From contig JAJDAG010000158.1 in the NCBI GenBank assembly GCA_029262005.1, forward strand, positions 1-34,259: a DNA stretch of 34,259 nt, given 5' to 3'. The position numbers and the translations under genes are program-made. Of the stretch, positions 16,418-25,109 are shown piece by piece. The DNA is from Candidatus Zhuqueibacterota bacterium. Its GTDB lineage: Bacteria > Zhuqueibacterota > Zhuqueibacteria > Oceanimicrobiales > Oceanimicrobiaceae. A model generated the notes under the pieces. That model saw only the letters and a list, made by a program, of their open reading frames with translations. It was not told the DNA's origin and did not search any database. The first letter of the stretch is position 1, and the number at the start of each line of letters is the position of its first letter.

Positions 16418-16902
16418 TGGACATTGTCTACGTGGGTGTTGGTGAATTTCTCACATCGAAAACACCGGGACAGACAATCAGGACCCTGGCCCTGGGTTCG
16501 TGCGTGGCGGTTATAACACTGGACCCGAAGAGCCGAACCGCCGGTCTGTTGCACGTTGCATTGCCGGATTCATCCATCAATAAAAAAAGAGCGGATGAGC
16601 GTCCAGGCATGTTTGCTGACACTGGTATTGTGAAGCTACTGGATGAAATGAAAGCCAGTGGTTTTGATGGCACAGGCGCGTTAACTATCAAGCTTGCAGG
16701 AGGGGCAAGTATCATGGGCATTAACAACACATTTAATATCGGCAAACGCAATGTTCTGGCTGTCAGAAAATGCCTATGGCGCTATCGTTTGGGTGCCGTC
16801 GCTGAAGAAGTTGGCGGCAATATCAGCCGAAGCGTTTCTGTGGATATAATGAGCGGCAGGGTTATTATTTCCTCACCAGGAATGGGAGATTGGGAAATAT
16901 GA
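16417..16902 (+). CDS. cheD: chemoreceptor glutamine deamidase CheD
   Basis: The 161-residue product matches CheD throughout: V-G-V-G-E at the N terminus, A-L-G-S-C-V with the catalytic Cys, L-L-H-V-A-L-P with the catalytic His, the F-A-D-T segment, and I-K-L-A-G-G-A-S for the conserved K-x-x-G-G-A. CheD deamidates receptor glutamines and in many bacteria also binds CheC-type phosphatases, which are represented downstream by two CheX-like proteins. The ATG at 16417 overlaps the cheB stop (TGATG) and has GGAG eight bases upstream, so translation is probably coupled. The HDOD gene overlaps its own stop. Confidence 0.95.
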   Translation: MDIVYVGVGEFLTSKTPGQTIRTLALGSCVAVITLDPKSRTAGLLHVALPDSSINKKRADERPGMFADTGIVKLLDEMKASGFDGTGALTIKLAGGASIMGINNTFNIGKRNVLAVRKCLWRYRLGAVAEEVGGNISRSVSVDIMSGRVIISSPGMGDWEI

Positions 16903-17756
16903 GTATTGCAGATGCCATTGCCAAGAAGATTGCCGAGCAGCCTATCCCTTCATTAATGGCTGTTCAGCTTCTCAAAGTGATTGAGGATGAAGACCATTCA
17001 TTAAAAGAGGTGGTTCGGTTGGTTGAGACCGATGCATCGCTTACAACAGAAGTTCTCAAGGTGGCCAACTCTGCTGCTTATTACCGGGGGCAGCCAGTAA
17101 CCACCATCAGTCGCGCCGTACTCTTGCTTGGAGAAATGATGGTTGTTGGTGTGGCCATTTGTGCCTCATCATCCATTGTGTTTCATGCCCCCCTGGACGG
17201 CTACAACAGCCAAAAGGGTGAAATGTGGGAGCATTCATTACGAACAGCAATCGCCGCACGTGAACTTGCCAGATATGCCCGAAAAAGTATTTCTCCCGGC
17301 CTGGCCTTCACTGCGGGCTTGCTGCACGACATTGGCAAATCTGTGATTTCAGGTTTTATTGCGGGTAGCACTGAAGAGATGGCACAATCCTGCCAGAACG
17401 GTGGTGTTACCGATTTTATCGAGGCAGAACGGAAGCTGCTTGGCACAGACCACGCGGAAGTTGGCTATGCTCTGGCACAGCGTTGGGGCTTGCCGGAGCT
17501 GCTGTGCGCTGCTATTCGCGACCACCATCAACCCGCGCAATCTGACGAAAAATACAAGGGGCTCGTATATACTGTTCACCTGGCCGATCTTATTTCCATG
17601 ATAGGCGGTTGCGGCACAGGTTCTGACAGCCTGGCGTATCGATTGGACAATAATTATGTAGAGTATATCAGGTTTGAGAAAGAAGAACTGGAACTTCTGT
17701 TGCTTAAAATTCAGGGAGATTTTGTAAGCCTAAAAACCGCTATTTTGGCTGACTGA
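16899..17756 (+). CDS. HDOD domain protein
   Basis: The 285-residue product is an HDOD-domain protein. The N-terminal helices include L-K-V-A-N-S-A-A-Y-Y-R-G (about 52-63) and I-S-R-A-V-L-L-L-G (about 69-77), both typical of HDOD, and the centre has A-G-L-L-H-D-I-G-K (about 141-149), which keeps the HD pair. D-H-A-E-V-G and R-D-H-H-Q-P follow. HDOD proteins are often found with chemotaxis and cyclic-di-GMP genes and mostly act as non-enzymatic adaptors or regulators. The retained H-D and D-H-H residues leave open a phosphohydrolase activity. The ATG at 16899 overlaps the cheD stop (ATGA). cheY follows the stop with one base between. Confidence 0.88.
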   Translation: MSIADAIAKKIAEQPIPSLMAVQLLKVIEDEDHSLKEVVRLVETDASLTTEVLKVANSAAYYRGQPVTTISRAVLLLGEMMVVGVAICASSSIVFHAPLDGYNSQKGEMWEHSLRTAIAARELARYARKSISPGLAFTAGLLHDIGKSVISGFIAGSTEEMAQSCQNGGVTDFIEAERKLLGTDHAEVGYALAQRWGLPELLCAAIRDHHQPAQSDEKYKGLVYTVHLADLISMIGGCGTGSDSLAYRLDNNYVEYIRFEKEELELLLLKIQGDFVSLKTAILAD

Positions 17757-17757
17757 A

Positions 17758-18147
17758 ATGATAGAAAAGGTGGTTATTGCAGATGACTCTTCGACAGCCA
17801 GGATGATTATTCGGCGTTGCCTGGAAATAGCAGGGTGCATCGATGTTGATTTTCTCGAAGCTGAAGACGGTGTGCAGGCGCTTCATTTTGTCCGCGAGGA
17901 TGATGTCGATTTGTTGGTGACCGATTTGAACATGCCAAACATGGACGGACGCTTGTTGCTTAAGCGTGTTAAGGGCAGTCCGAAACTTACAAACATTCCA
18001 ATTATTATCATCACCAGTGCCAGTAATGAGGCCATCAGGGAGGAACTCATTAAACAGGGGGCGCATGCGGTTGTTACAAAGCCTGTCTCACCGGCAAGTG
18101 TTGCCAAAGCACTTGAGGATTTGATGGACGAAAAGCAGTGGGGTTAG
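17758..18147 (+). CDS. cheY: CheY-like response regulator (first copy)
   Basis: The 129-residue product is a stand-alone receiver domain. It has the acidic pocket (A-D-D, 8-10), phospho-accepting Asp56 (V-T-D-L-N-M-P-N-M-D-G), the switch residue in I-T-S-A-S (86-87) and Lys108 (V-T-K-P). There is no output domain, so it acts by protein binding. It starts one base after the HDOD stop and is followed by a CheX-like phosphatase gene, giving one of two CheY-CheX pairs in the cluster. Either CheY could be the FliM-binding one; the other could be a phosphate sink or drive another output. Confidence 0.92.
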   Translation: MIEKVVIADDSSTARMIIRRCLEIAGCIDVDFLEAEDGVQALHFVREDDVDLLVTDLNMPNMDGRLLLKRVKGSPKLTNIPIIIITSASNEAIREELIKQGAHAVVTKPVSPASVAKALEDLMDEKQWG

Positions 18148-18148
18148 C

Positions 18149-18670
18149 ATGAACAAATGCCTGAGTAAACTAGATGGCGCTCTGTTCGCTGCGATTTCAA
18201 AAACTATGGAAAACATGACTTTTGAAGAGGTGCAAATCGTTCATCATAACAAAGAGGCGAACATCTTTGTCAAAGATGCAACCTGGGCAATATTACCGAT
18301 TGTTCGTCCATATTGTGGGCAATTGGTGCTTGAAATCACCCCTGGATGCGGGCATACATTTGCCGGAGTTGTTATAGGAAAGATCGACAAAAATGAAGTA
18401 TCTGATGAATGGATTCAGGATATGCTGGCGGAGATGGCCAATACCATTGCCGGGCGATTTGTCGCTGCACTGCTCCAGGATAATGAAGCCTTTGAATTGG
18501 GGCTTCCAACAACCGGGCAGGGGCCCATGCCGAAGCTCGCAACCTACATAACAAAAATTTCTTTAAATATTGGGGGGCATTCAATGGTCGCAAGTATTGC
18601 CGGTGATGCCTTCAGGCACTTTGCCGGTACTAAGCAAGAGGTGATTGAGAATGAAAATTCTTGTGGTTGA
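18149..18670 (+). CDS. CheX/CheC-like phosphatase
   Basis: The 173-residue product has a CheC/CheX/FliY-type phosphatase signature, D-x3-E-x2-N (Asp91, Glu95, Asn98), with a Pro 22 residues further on, as in the family consensus. The rest is weakly conserved and differs clearly from the second CheX in this cluster. Such proteins dephosphorylate CheY-P using the Glu and Asn. It lies directly after the first cheY (ATG one base past its stop), suggesting a dedicated partner. Its 3' end overlaps the second cheY by 20 bases. Confidence 0.8.
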   Translation: MNKCLSKLDGALFAAISKTMENMTFEEVQIVHHNKEANIFVKDATWAILPIVRPYCGQLVLEITPGCGHTFAGVVIGKIDKNEVSDEWIQDMLAEMANTIAGRFVAALLQDNEAFELGLPTTGQGPMPKLATYITKISLNIGGHSMVASIAGDAFRHFAGTKQEVIENENSCG

Positions 18671-19019
18671 CGACTCTGCGGTGATGCGAAAAATCATGAT
18701 CAAGGCGCTCAATGAAGGTGGTTACACAGATGTTGTTGAGGCTGCCAACGGTCTGGAGGCGCTCGAAAAATCTGCCGGGGTAGATTTGGTCTTCACGGAT
18801 TGGAATATGCCGGTAATGGACGGGTTGGCCTTTGTGAAAGAATTCAGAAAAACCACGCAAAAGCCGATAGTCATTATCACCACCGAGGGTGGCAAAAAAG
18901 AAGTTTTAGAGGCAATGAAATCAGGCATCAATGACTACATAGTTAAGCCATTTAGTGCAAACGTCATCTTGAGCAAAATCGAGAGTCTCCTGCAAAAATC
19001 AGGCTGCGGACCGGATTGA
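18651..19019 (+). CDS. cheY: CheY-like response regulator (second copy)
   Basis: The 122-residue product is a classical CheY: M-K-I-L-V-V-D-D-S at the start, phospho-accepting Asp50 (F-T-D-W-N-M-P-V-M-D-G), T-T at 77-78 and Lys99 (I-V-K-P-F). The ATG at 18651 has GAGGTGA six bases upstream, so I choose it over the TTG at 18645. The start lies inside the end of the CheX-like gene (20-base overlap). Of the two CheY proteins, this one looks closer to the motor-binding type because of the T-D-W-N-M-P segment seen in E. coli-like CheYs. Confidence 0.94.
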   Translation: MKILVVDDSAVMRKIMIKALNEGGYTDVVEAANGLEALEKSAGVDLVFTDWNMPVMDGLAFVKEFRKTTQKPIVIITTEGGKKEVLEAMKSGINDYIVKPFSANVILSKIESLLQKSGCGPD

Positions 19020-19025
19020 GGCTAC

Positions 19026-19547
19026 ATGAAAATGAGTAAACATTTACTTGGAAACGAAAGTTTCACTCAGGATTTTATTGAAGTGACGATTGAAGTTTTA
19101 TTCACCATGACGGGGCTGGATGTCGAATCCAGCGGCTTTTATGAGATCGAAGGCCATTCTCAAGGGCTTGATGTTACTTCCTGTATGGATATTACAGGCA
19201 TTCTGGGTTTTTCAGGTGGTCGGCGTGGTTCGGTCTTGCTCACATTTAAGGAAGAGACAGCTTTAAAAGCCGTAGGTGGTATGCTGGGAATGGAATTTAA
19301 AGAGATCGATTATTACGTCCGGGACGGCGTTGGTGAACTTGTAAATATGATAGCAGGCGGTGCCAAGGCAAAGCTGCAGCCCAAAGGACTGGATTTTGAG
19401 TTGTCAATCCCGAATACCATCAGTGGGCCGGCACATAAGTTGTCTGCTCCCGACTCTGCAGTCCGGACCAGACTTGATTTTACATCACCTGCGGGCATTT
19501 TTTTTGCTGAAATCTATCTGCAAGAAGCAGTGTTGCTGCCATTGTAA
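19026..19547 (+). CDS. cheX: CheX-type CheY-P phosphatase
   Basis: The 173-residue product fits CheX: the motif D-x3-E-x2-N is at Asp100, Glu104 and Asn107 (D-G-V-G-E-L-V-N), followed by the amphipathic helix and P-N-T-I-S-G. The middle has G-I-L-G-F-S-G, and R-R-G-S-V-L-L-T-F as in CheX/CheC. CheX is usually a homodimer that dephosphorylates CheY-P. It follows the second cheY by six bases and precedes fliM. The ATG at 19026 has GAGG four bases upstream; an ATG at 19032 is also possible. Confidence 0.88.
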   Translation: MKMSKHLLGNESFTQDFIEVTIEVLFTMTGLDVESSGFYEIEGHSQGLDVTSCMDITGILGFSGGRRGSVLLTFKEETALKAVGGMLGMEFKEIDYYVRDGVGELVNMIAGGAKAKLQPKGLDFELSIPNTISGPAHKLSAPDSAVRTRLDFTSPAGIFFAEIYLQEAVLLPL

Positions 19548-19606
19548 TCCCAGGCTGAATAATTACAAAAATAGACTTATAGCCGCAAAAAAGATATGGG
19601 TGTAAA

Positions 19607-20596
19607 ATGTCAACTGAAGCTTTATCGCAAAATGAAATTGATGCACTGTTAGCGCAGTCCCAAAGCGTCTCTGGTGCACATGAAGATTCCGGTAAACCGG
19701 GTAAATCGGTTTTTTCCTATAATTTCAGTAAACAGAGAAAATTCAACAAGAACGATTTCATCAGCATTGAGCACATTCATAAAAAGTTTGTTCGAAATAT
19801 TGAAATTTCACTCACCAATGTCCTTAACACACCGATAATGGGAACGCTCGCTGCTGCGACAGAGCTTTCATATGGTGATTGTTTGGATTCTTTTGCTTCA
19901 CCAACCTGCATTTACGTTCTCTCCATAAATGGTAATCAGGGAAAATTTATTTTAGAAATCGACCCGAACTTTGTTTTCTTTGTCATTGAAAGAATTCTTG
20001 GCGGCAACTCAAACGAGATTCATTTAATGGACAGAGAGTTGAGTCAAATTGAAGAGAGGATCATGCAAAGGGTGGTTAATTTTCTGCTGAAAGACCTGGT
20101 TCATGCCTGGGCGAGGGTGGAAAAGTTGTTGGTCGAACTCGATGTTTTTTACGCACAGCCCGACTATGTTCAGGTTGTTAGCAAATCCGAACCCGTCATC
20201 CTTGTGTCAATGGATATGCGGACCTCGGAAAAAAATCTGGGCTATCTGAATCTTTGCTTGCCTGGCAATGTGCTGGACGGCCTGAATTTGAGAGGAGAAA
20301 AGGAAGCAGATACCAGGCATGTTGCTGAATCCTCACCACAAGACCGCAGAAAATTAGAACAAAATGTCAATAATTCTATTTTACCGCTTCGGGTAATTTT
20401 GGGGCAAACAAACATGAGCGTAACAGACCTGCTCAGCCTGGGTTCCGGCGACATTATTAATTTAGATAAGGAAGATGGAGGCGTGGTTGACGTTTATGTC
20501 GGCAATCTTAAAATGTATAAAGCCATTCCATCGAAAAAGGACAATGCCCTTACAATTCAGATAGCGGAAGTAATCGCAGCCACAGAAGTCGCATGA
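19607..20596 (+). CDS. fliM: flagellar motor switch protein FliM
   Basis: The 329-residue product is FliM. The N terminus has L-S-Q-N-E-I-D-A-L-L-A (7-17), the conserved peptide that binds phosphorylated CheY. It is followed by a short linker, the middle CheC-like domain (about 45-230) and a C-terminal SpoA/FliN-like domain (about 250-325, with L-P-L-R-V-I-L-G and S-L-G-S-G-D-I-I-N-L). FliM sits in the C ring and sets rotation direction. No other flagellar structural gene is in the window. It closes the chemotaxis cluster, 59 bases after cheX, with a possible terminator just past its stop. Confidence 0.94.
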   Translation: MSTEALSQNEIDALLAQSQSVSGAHEDSGKPGKSVFSYNFSKQRKFNKNDFISIEHIHKKFVRNIEISLTNVLNTPIMGTLAAATELSYGDCLDSFASPTCIYVLSINGNQGKFILEIDPNFVFFVIERILGGNSNEIHLMDRELSQIEERIMQRVVNFLLKDLVHAWARVEKLLVELDVFYAQPDYVQVVSKSEPVILVSMDMRTSEKNLGYLNLCLPGNVLDGLNLRGEKEADTRHVAESSPQDRRKLEQNVNNSILPLRVILGQTNMSVTDLLSLGSGDIINLDKEDGGVVDVYVGNLKMYKAIPSKKDNALTIQIAEVIAATEVA

Positions 20597-20609
20597 AACG
20601 CACACCTTG

Positions 20610-20630
20610 AGCCAGATTGCACCTGGCTTT
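20610..20630 (+). terminator. possible terminator after fliM
   Basis: AGCCAG (20610-20615), a 7-base loop, CTGGCT (20623-20628), then TTT (20628-20630). The six-base-pair stem is perfect but the U-tract is short, so this is a weak candidate. It sits 14 bases after the fliM stop, where the end of the cluster is expected. Confidence 0.4.
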
Positions 20631-20688
20631 CCGCGCAGCAAGCCTGTTGACCTAAAGAAGATAAATTTCCAACTACAATCCGTTTGGC

Positions 20689-20717
20689 TTGACTTCACGG
20701 ACACATTTGTTTATATT
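20689..20717 (+). promoter_or_regulatory. sigma-70-like promoter of the regulator-men operon
   Basis: TTGACT (20689-20694), 17 bases, TATATT (20712-20717): an almost ideal housekeeping promoter. It lies 33 bases upstream of the regulator start codon. The palindromes at 20716-20738 begin inside its -10 box. Confidence 0.7.
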
Positions 20718-20738
20718 GTTCTGAACAAAGTTAACTTT
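20716..20738. promoter_or_regulatory. two palindromic operator candidates
   Basis: TTGTTC-T-GAACAA (20716-20728) is a perfect 13-base palindrome and AAAGTTAACTTT (20727-20738) is a perfect 12-base palindrome that shares two bases with it. They lie between the -10 box and the ribosome-binding site GGAGAG. Such a position suits a repressor that blocks initiation; the adjacent GbsR-type regulator is the obvious candidate to bind its own promoter. Confidence 0.5.
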
Positions 20739-20749
20739 CTTGGAGAGTC

Positions 20750-21259
20750 ATGGCTGACGTTTGCGTAGAAGAGAAGGTGAAAGAGCTGGCTGATGCAGTG
20801 GGCGAATTCATCAAGTATTGGGGATTCAAAGAAATACATGGCCGCATCTGGATACATATTTATTTGTCGGACGTGCCGATAACAGCAAAGGGCTTAACCC
20901 AGAATTTGGGTGTTACCAAAGGCCTGGTGAGTACCGCACTTTCTGAACTGATCGCTTATCAGGTAATTGAGAGAATTAGCCTGGGAGATGCGCGTTCGCC
21001 CGGCTACCAGTCCAACACAGATCTTGTGCAGGTCATTAACAACATTCTCCGCAATCGCGAGCTGCGACTTACCTCCAAAATTCAGGGCACATTGCGTGAG
21101 TTGGCCGATGGCAATCAGTTTGAAAAACCGGCAACCCAGGAAAAAATTCTTAAATTGCTGGAAATGACCGACTTTGCAGTGGACAGCCTGACCAAATTAT
21201 TGAACAACAAGAACATTTCCACAGACCGTTTTAAGGTTATTATGAAACTAATTTCATAA
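20750..21259 (+). CDS. GbsR/MarR-family transcriptional regulator
   Basis: The 169-residue product is a winged helix-turn-helix regulator of the GbsR branch of the MarR superfamily: helices with I-H-G-R-I-W-I-H-I-Y-L-S (28-39), a recognition region G-V-T-K-G-L-V-S-T-A-L-S-E-L (about 54-67) and a wing with G-D-A-R-S-P-G-Y (about 79-86), then a helical dimerisation tail. GbsR proteins are known repressors of choline/glycine-betaine genes in Bacillus; related proteins in other phyla regulate different targets. It starts at the ATG at 20750 (GGAGAG just upstream) and is followed 42 bases later by menF, so it probably heads and controls the menaquinone operon. Confidence 0.8.
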   Translation: MADVCVEEKVKELADAVGEFIKYWGFKEIHGRIWIHIYLSDVPITAKGLTQNLGVTKGLVSTALSELIAYQVIERISLGDARSPGYQSNTDLVQVINNILRNRELRLTSKIQGTLRELADGNQFEKPATQEKILKLLEMTDFAVDSLTKLLNNKNISTDRFKVIMKLIS

Positions 21260-21301
21260 TTGTCCTGGAAGAACCATTGAAAAGAGAGAGTGAAAACAAT
21301 C

Positions 21302-22579
21302 ATGGCTGATATTTGGCAAACAGCGCTTCGGGGCGTTAAAAAGAGCCATGTTCTGGAAAAAGTGTATGCAGCCGCAATCATCAATCAATTCCCGATAGCA
21401 GTTTGGCGTATGCCGGAATCGCCTGTCAAACAAGCTGTGGTAGATTTGTCCGGCAGCCTTGAAACGACTCCGGTTGATTTCAAGAATCTTCCCGCAGGCT
21501 TCAGTATTTCTCCATTTGAGAACGCAGGAAACCGGGGCCCGCTTTTCATTAAGGCCAATCTGCATTTGCGGGACTCTGAATGCCGCTTCACTCATGCGGG
21601 CGATAATTCTACACTCCTTCTTGAAAATAAAGAAAAACTGGAACGGACAATTTTTGATTTTCGAGCCAACGGTGTCGAAGCGGCTGCACTGAAAGCACCC
21701 TGGTTTGTCCATAGTCGTTCAGAAATTGATTTTAAAGAGCCGCTAAAGCCTGAATATTGTGAACTTGTAGAAAAGGCGGTGCAAGAAATCCATTCAGGTA
21801 ATTTTCAGAAGGTGGTACTATCACGTCTGCTTGAGGTGAAACTCGCCGAGACTTTTCACCCGCTTGTTATGTTTGATGCGCTGTGTGAAGCTTATCCGAC
21901 CGCGTTTGTCTCACTGGTTGCGCTGCCCGGCATTGGTACCTGGATCGGTGCCACCCCTGAGCTGCTTTTTAGCCTGAAAAACGATGAATTTTTGACAGTT
22001 TCTTTAGCTGGAACAAGGCCCGTAGCGCCCGGCAATAATGGTTGGGCGCGAACCTGGGGCGAAAAAGAAATTGTTGAACAAGAGATTGTTAGCGAGTTTA
22101 TTCGCGATTGTTTCAAAAAACTCGGCATTGATAACTATTCAGAACAGCCTGTACGAACTGTACAAATCGGCAATTTGCTGCATCTGCAAACGGAATTTAA
22201 AGCTCCTCATATTTCAGAATTCGGAAAAAAGACGGTCGAAAGGTTGCTGGGTTCCCTGCATCCGACGCCGGCAGTCTGTGGTGTGCCACAGAAGTTTGCA
22301 CGGGAATTTATTAAGAATGAAGAGTTCCACGATAGAGAGTTTTACACCGGATTTTTGGGGCCGGTAAACCTGCAAAATCAGTCACAACTTTTTGTTAATT
22401 TGCGCTGCCTGCAGTTGCTGCAAAATTCCGCGCTGGTTTATGTGGGCGGTGGCATCACTTTTGACTCGAATCCTGAGCAGGAGTGGCTTGAAACCGAACT
22501 GAAACTCGAGGCATTACTGAAATTCGTTTTTGGAAATCACCACAGCGCTTCGCTGCAACAACAGGCAAAAGCAATATGA
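21302..22579 (+). CDS. menF: isochorismate synthase MenF
   Basis: The product (425 residues from the ATG at 21302) is a chorismate-utilising enzyme that converts chorismate to isochorismate, the entry step of menaquinone synthesis. Visible family segments are F-Q-K-V-V-L-S-R (with the Lys of the catalytic loop), W-I-G-A-T-P-E-L-L, L-A-G-T-R-P, L-H-P-T-P-A-V-C-G-V-P, F-Y-T-G-F-L-G and Y-V-G-G-G-I-T, in the usual order in the C-terminal 250 residues. The N-terminal 150 residues are less conserved, as in other isochorismate synthases. A GTG at 21290 would add four residues. Its stop overlaps menD (ATGA). An entC-type role in siderophore synthesis is excluded by the operon context. Confidence 0.93.
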   Translation: MADIWQTALRGVKKSHVLEKVYAAAIINQFPIAVWRMPESPVKQAVVDLSGSLETTPVDFKNLPAGFSISPFENAGNRGPLFIKANLHLRDSECRFTHAGDNSTLLLENKEKLERTIFDFRANGVEAAALKAPWFVHSRSEIDFKEPLKPEYCELVEKAVQEIHSGNFQKVVLSRLLEVKLAETFHPLVMFDALCEAYPTAFVSLVALPGIGTWIGATPELLFSLKNDEFLTVSLAGTRPVAPGNNGWARTWGEKEIVEQEIVSEFIRDCFKKLGIDNYSEQPVRTVQIGNLLHLQTEFKAPHISEFGKKTVERLLGSLHPTPAVCGVPQKFAREFIKNEEFHDREFYTGFLGPVNLQNQSQLFVNLRCLQLLQNSALVYVGGGITFDSNPEQEWLETELKLEALLKFVFGNHHSASLQQQAKAI

Positions 22580-24285
22580 GCCAGTTCAGGCAAAGCATCC
22601 TGAGCATCGCTGAGATTTGCGCTCGCAAAGATGTTAAAACAGCCATTCTTTCTCCGGGCTCACGTTCAGCGCCATTATCGCTTGCCTTCCTGCGCCATCC
22701 CAAAATAGATTGTAAAACCGTCGTCGATGAACGTGCTGCAGCTTTTATCGGCCTGGGTGTTGCCCAGCAAACACGTCACCCGGTCGCACTTGTTTGTACT
22801 TCCGGCACGGCAGCGCTGAATTACGCGTCTGCAGTGGCTGAGGCTTTTTACCAGCAAATTCCCTTGATTGTTTTTACGGCCGACCGGCCCCCTGAATGGA
22901 TTGCCCAGGATGATGGTCAGACAATCGTGCAACCTCGTCTTTTCGAGCCACATTGCAACGCATCATTTGAGTTGCCGGTGGATGACCGGCATCCGGATGC
23001 GCACTGGCATTTCGAGCGTATTCTATCGGAGGCCATCACCCGAACATTGTACCCCGTGCCCGGACCTGTGCACGTGAACGTACCGCTGCGTGAGCCGCTT
23101 TACCCCGAAAGTACTTTCAAATATCCTGAAAAGCCGGGAATTACAAATGTCGTAAATATTCAAGCCGATCTGGACGCCGAAACCTGGCAGGTGTTGCGCG
23201 AGCAGTGGGTGCAAGCCGAGCGAAAACTCATCGTTGCAGGCCTGTCGAATTGTGGTTCTAAATTGACCTCGACCCTGCAACGCTTGCAATTACAAACCGG
23301 TGCCGTGCTGCTGGCAGACGTAACATCGAATTATAGAGAAAAGCAACTATGTCCACTTTTTGATATGGTTTTGGGAACGCGTTCACCTGAGGCTGCAGAG
23401 GCGTTGCAGCCGGATTTGCTATTGACTTTTGGTGGTCCGGTGGTGTCGAAACACTTAAAACTTTATTTGCGCAAATACAAACCGCAAAATCACTGGCACA
23501 TTCAAAATAGAGTGGGTTGGTCTGATCCGTTTCAGTCTACCAGCACCATCGTACCTATGTCGCCTGAAAGATTTTTCGGATTGTTTGTTGAACGACTGCC
23601 ATTGGACAAAAGCAATTGCGCTTCCGCCTATACCGGTGCATGGAAAGAGCGTCAGCAGAATGCCAACCGGATTTTAGCGACTTTTTTGCAGGAAGCGCCG
23701 CACTGTGAATTAACTGCCATGTGGCAGGTTTTAGAAAATTTACCCCGCAATACCGCTCTGCAACTCGGCAACAGCGCCATCGTTCGTCTGGCAAATTTTT
23801 TGTCTATCAATAAAAACATAAGTGTTTCAGTCAATTCCAATCGTGGCACTTGTGGTATAGATGGTTCCGTCAGCACGGCTGTTGGCGCCGCTTTGTCAAG
23901 TGAAAATCTGACAACGCTGATAACCGGCGACCTTGGTTTTTTTTACGATCGAAACGGCCTCTGGCATGATTATTTGCCGGCCAATCTGAGAATTATTATT
24001 TTTAACAATCAGGGGGGAGGCATTTTTCGTATTCTGGATGGCTGCCGGGATTTACCCGAACTCGACCGGCACTTCGAAGTTGCGCACGAACTTACAGCAG
24101 AAAATGTAGCCAAAGATCACGGGTTGGCTTATGCCGCTTGTGCCACGGGTGAAGGGCTCGCACGACACCTGCAAGATTTTTTCAAGCCCATGGACCGTGC
24201 GGCAATTCTCGAAGTCAAATTCGACAAAATTCTCAACTCTGAAATGTTTCTTCAGTTTAAATCCATGTTAAAGGAGATCCGATGA
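22576..24285 (+). CDS. menD: 2-succinyl-5-enolpyruvyl-6-hydroxy-3-cyclohexene-1-carboxylate synthase MenD
   Basis: The 569-residue ThDP-dependent enzyme joins isochorismate and 2-oxoglutarate, releasing CO2 and giving SEPHCHC. It shows S-P-G-S-R-S-A-P-L (about 27-35), the catalytic Glu in D-E-R-A-A-A-F (about 52), [16 protein letters not shown], and the ThDP motif in the C-terminal third ([15 protein letters not shown], then N-N-Q-G-G-G-I-F). The normal length is about 550-580. Its ATG overlaps the menF stop, and its stop overlaps menB by the same four bases, so the three are probably translationally coupled. Confidence 0.96.
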   Translation: MSQFRQSILSIAEICARKDVKTAILSPGSRSAPLSLAFLRHPKIDCKTVVDERAAAFIGLGVAQQTRHPVALVCTSGTAALNYASAVAEAFYQQIPLIVFTADRPPEWIAQDDGQTIVQPRLFEPHCNASFELPVDDRHPDAHWHFERILSEAITRTLYPVPGPVHVNVPLREPLYPESTFKYPEKPGITNVVNIQADLDAETWQVLREQWVQAERKLIVAGLSNCGSKLTSTLQRLQLQTGAVLLADVTSNYREKQLCPLFDMVLGTRSPEAAEALQPDLLLTFGGPVVSKHLKLYLRKYKPQNHWHIQNRVGWSDPFQSTSTIVPMSPERFFGLFVERLPLDKSNCASAYTGAWKERQQNANRILATFLQEAPHCELTAMWQVLENLPRNTALQLGNSAIVRLANFLSINKNISVSVNSNRGTCGIDGSVSTAVGAALSSENLTTLITGDLGFFYDRNGLWHDYLPANLRIIIFNNQGGGIFRILDGCRDLPELDRHFEVAHELTAENVAKDHGLAYAACATGEGLARHLQDFFKPMDRAAILEVKFDKILNSEMFLQFKSMLKEIR

Positions 24286-25109
24286 GTGCAAATAAAATTC
24301 AGTGGGAAGTCCTCAAAGAATTCGAGGATATTCTATTTCTTTATCATAATGGCATCGCCAAGATAAGCATTAACAGGCCACGCGTTCATAACGCATTTAG
24401 ACCCAAGACAGTTTTTGAGTTGTCCGAAGCCTTTGAGCTGGCTCGGCAAAATGGCGATGTGGGTGTGGTGATCTTGACCGGTGAAGGCGGCAAAGCGTTT
24501 TGCAGCGGCGGCGATCAGAGGGTTCGGGGCGAAGGAGGGTATGTTGGTGGTGATGGTGTCCCGCGTCTGAATATTTTGGATGTGCAAAAGCAAATTCGCT
24601 CCATTCCCAAGCCGGTTATTGCTATGGTCGCTGGTTGGGCAATTGGCGGCGGGCATGTACTGCATGTTATTTGCGACTTAACCATTGCTGCTGATAACGC
24701 CCGTTTCGGCCAGACGGGCCCCATGGTTGGCAGTTTTGATGGCGGTTTTGGTTCTTCCTATCTCGCCAGAATGGTGGGACAAAAAAAGGCGCGTGAAATT
24801 TGGTACCTCTGTGAAAAGTATGATGCCGCCGAAGCGTTACAAATGGGATTGATTAACAAAGTTGTGCCCCTGGCCGAGCTGGAAGGTGCGACCATTGAGT
24901 GGTGCAAAAAAATTCTTGAAAAAAGCCCGATGGCGTTGCGTTTGCTCAAATCGGCATTTAATGCTGAACTTGATGGCCAGGCCGGCTTGCAGGAATTGGC
25001 CGGCAACTCTACGCTGCTCTACTATCTGAGCGAAGAGGCCAACGAAGGTCGCAAGGCTTATGTTGAAAAACGCAAGCCGGACTTTTCAAAATTTAAAAGA
25101 TACCCCTAG
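24282..25109 (+). CDS. menB: 1,4-dihydroxy-2-naphthoyl-CoA synthase MenB
   Basis: The 275-residue crotonase-fold enzyme cyclises o-succinylbenzoyl-CoA to DHNA-CoA. It has the oxyanion-hole segments [10 protein letters not shown] and G-W-A-I-G-G-G-H, the [12 protein letters not shown] motif with the catalytic Asp, and the conserved C terminus P-D-F-S-K-F-K-R. The Gly in Q-T-G-P is the residue reported to bind the bicarbonate cofactor in type I MenB enzymes such as that of E. coli, so this is likely the bicarbonate-dependent type. A 121-base gap separates it from menA, unlike the overlaps elsewhere in the operon. Confidence 0.96.
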   Translation: MSANKIQWEVLKEFEDILFLYHNGIAKISINRPRVHNAFRPKTVFELSEAFELARQNGDVGVVILTGEGGKAFCSGGDQRVRGEGGYVGGDGVPRLNILDVQKQIRSIPKPVIAMVAGWAIGGGHVLHVICDLTIAADNARFGQTGPMVGSFDGGFGSSYLARMVGQKKAREIWYLCEKYDAAEALQMGLINKVVPLAELEGATIEWCKKILEKSPMALRLLKSAFNAELDGQAGLQELAGNSTLLYYLSEEANEGRKAYVEKRKPDFSKFKRYP

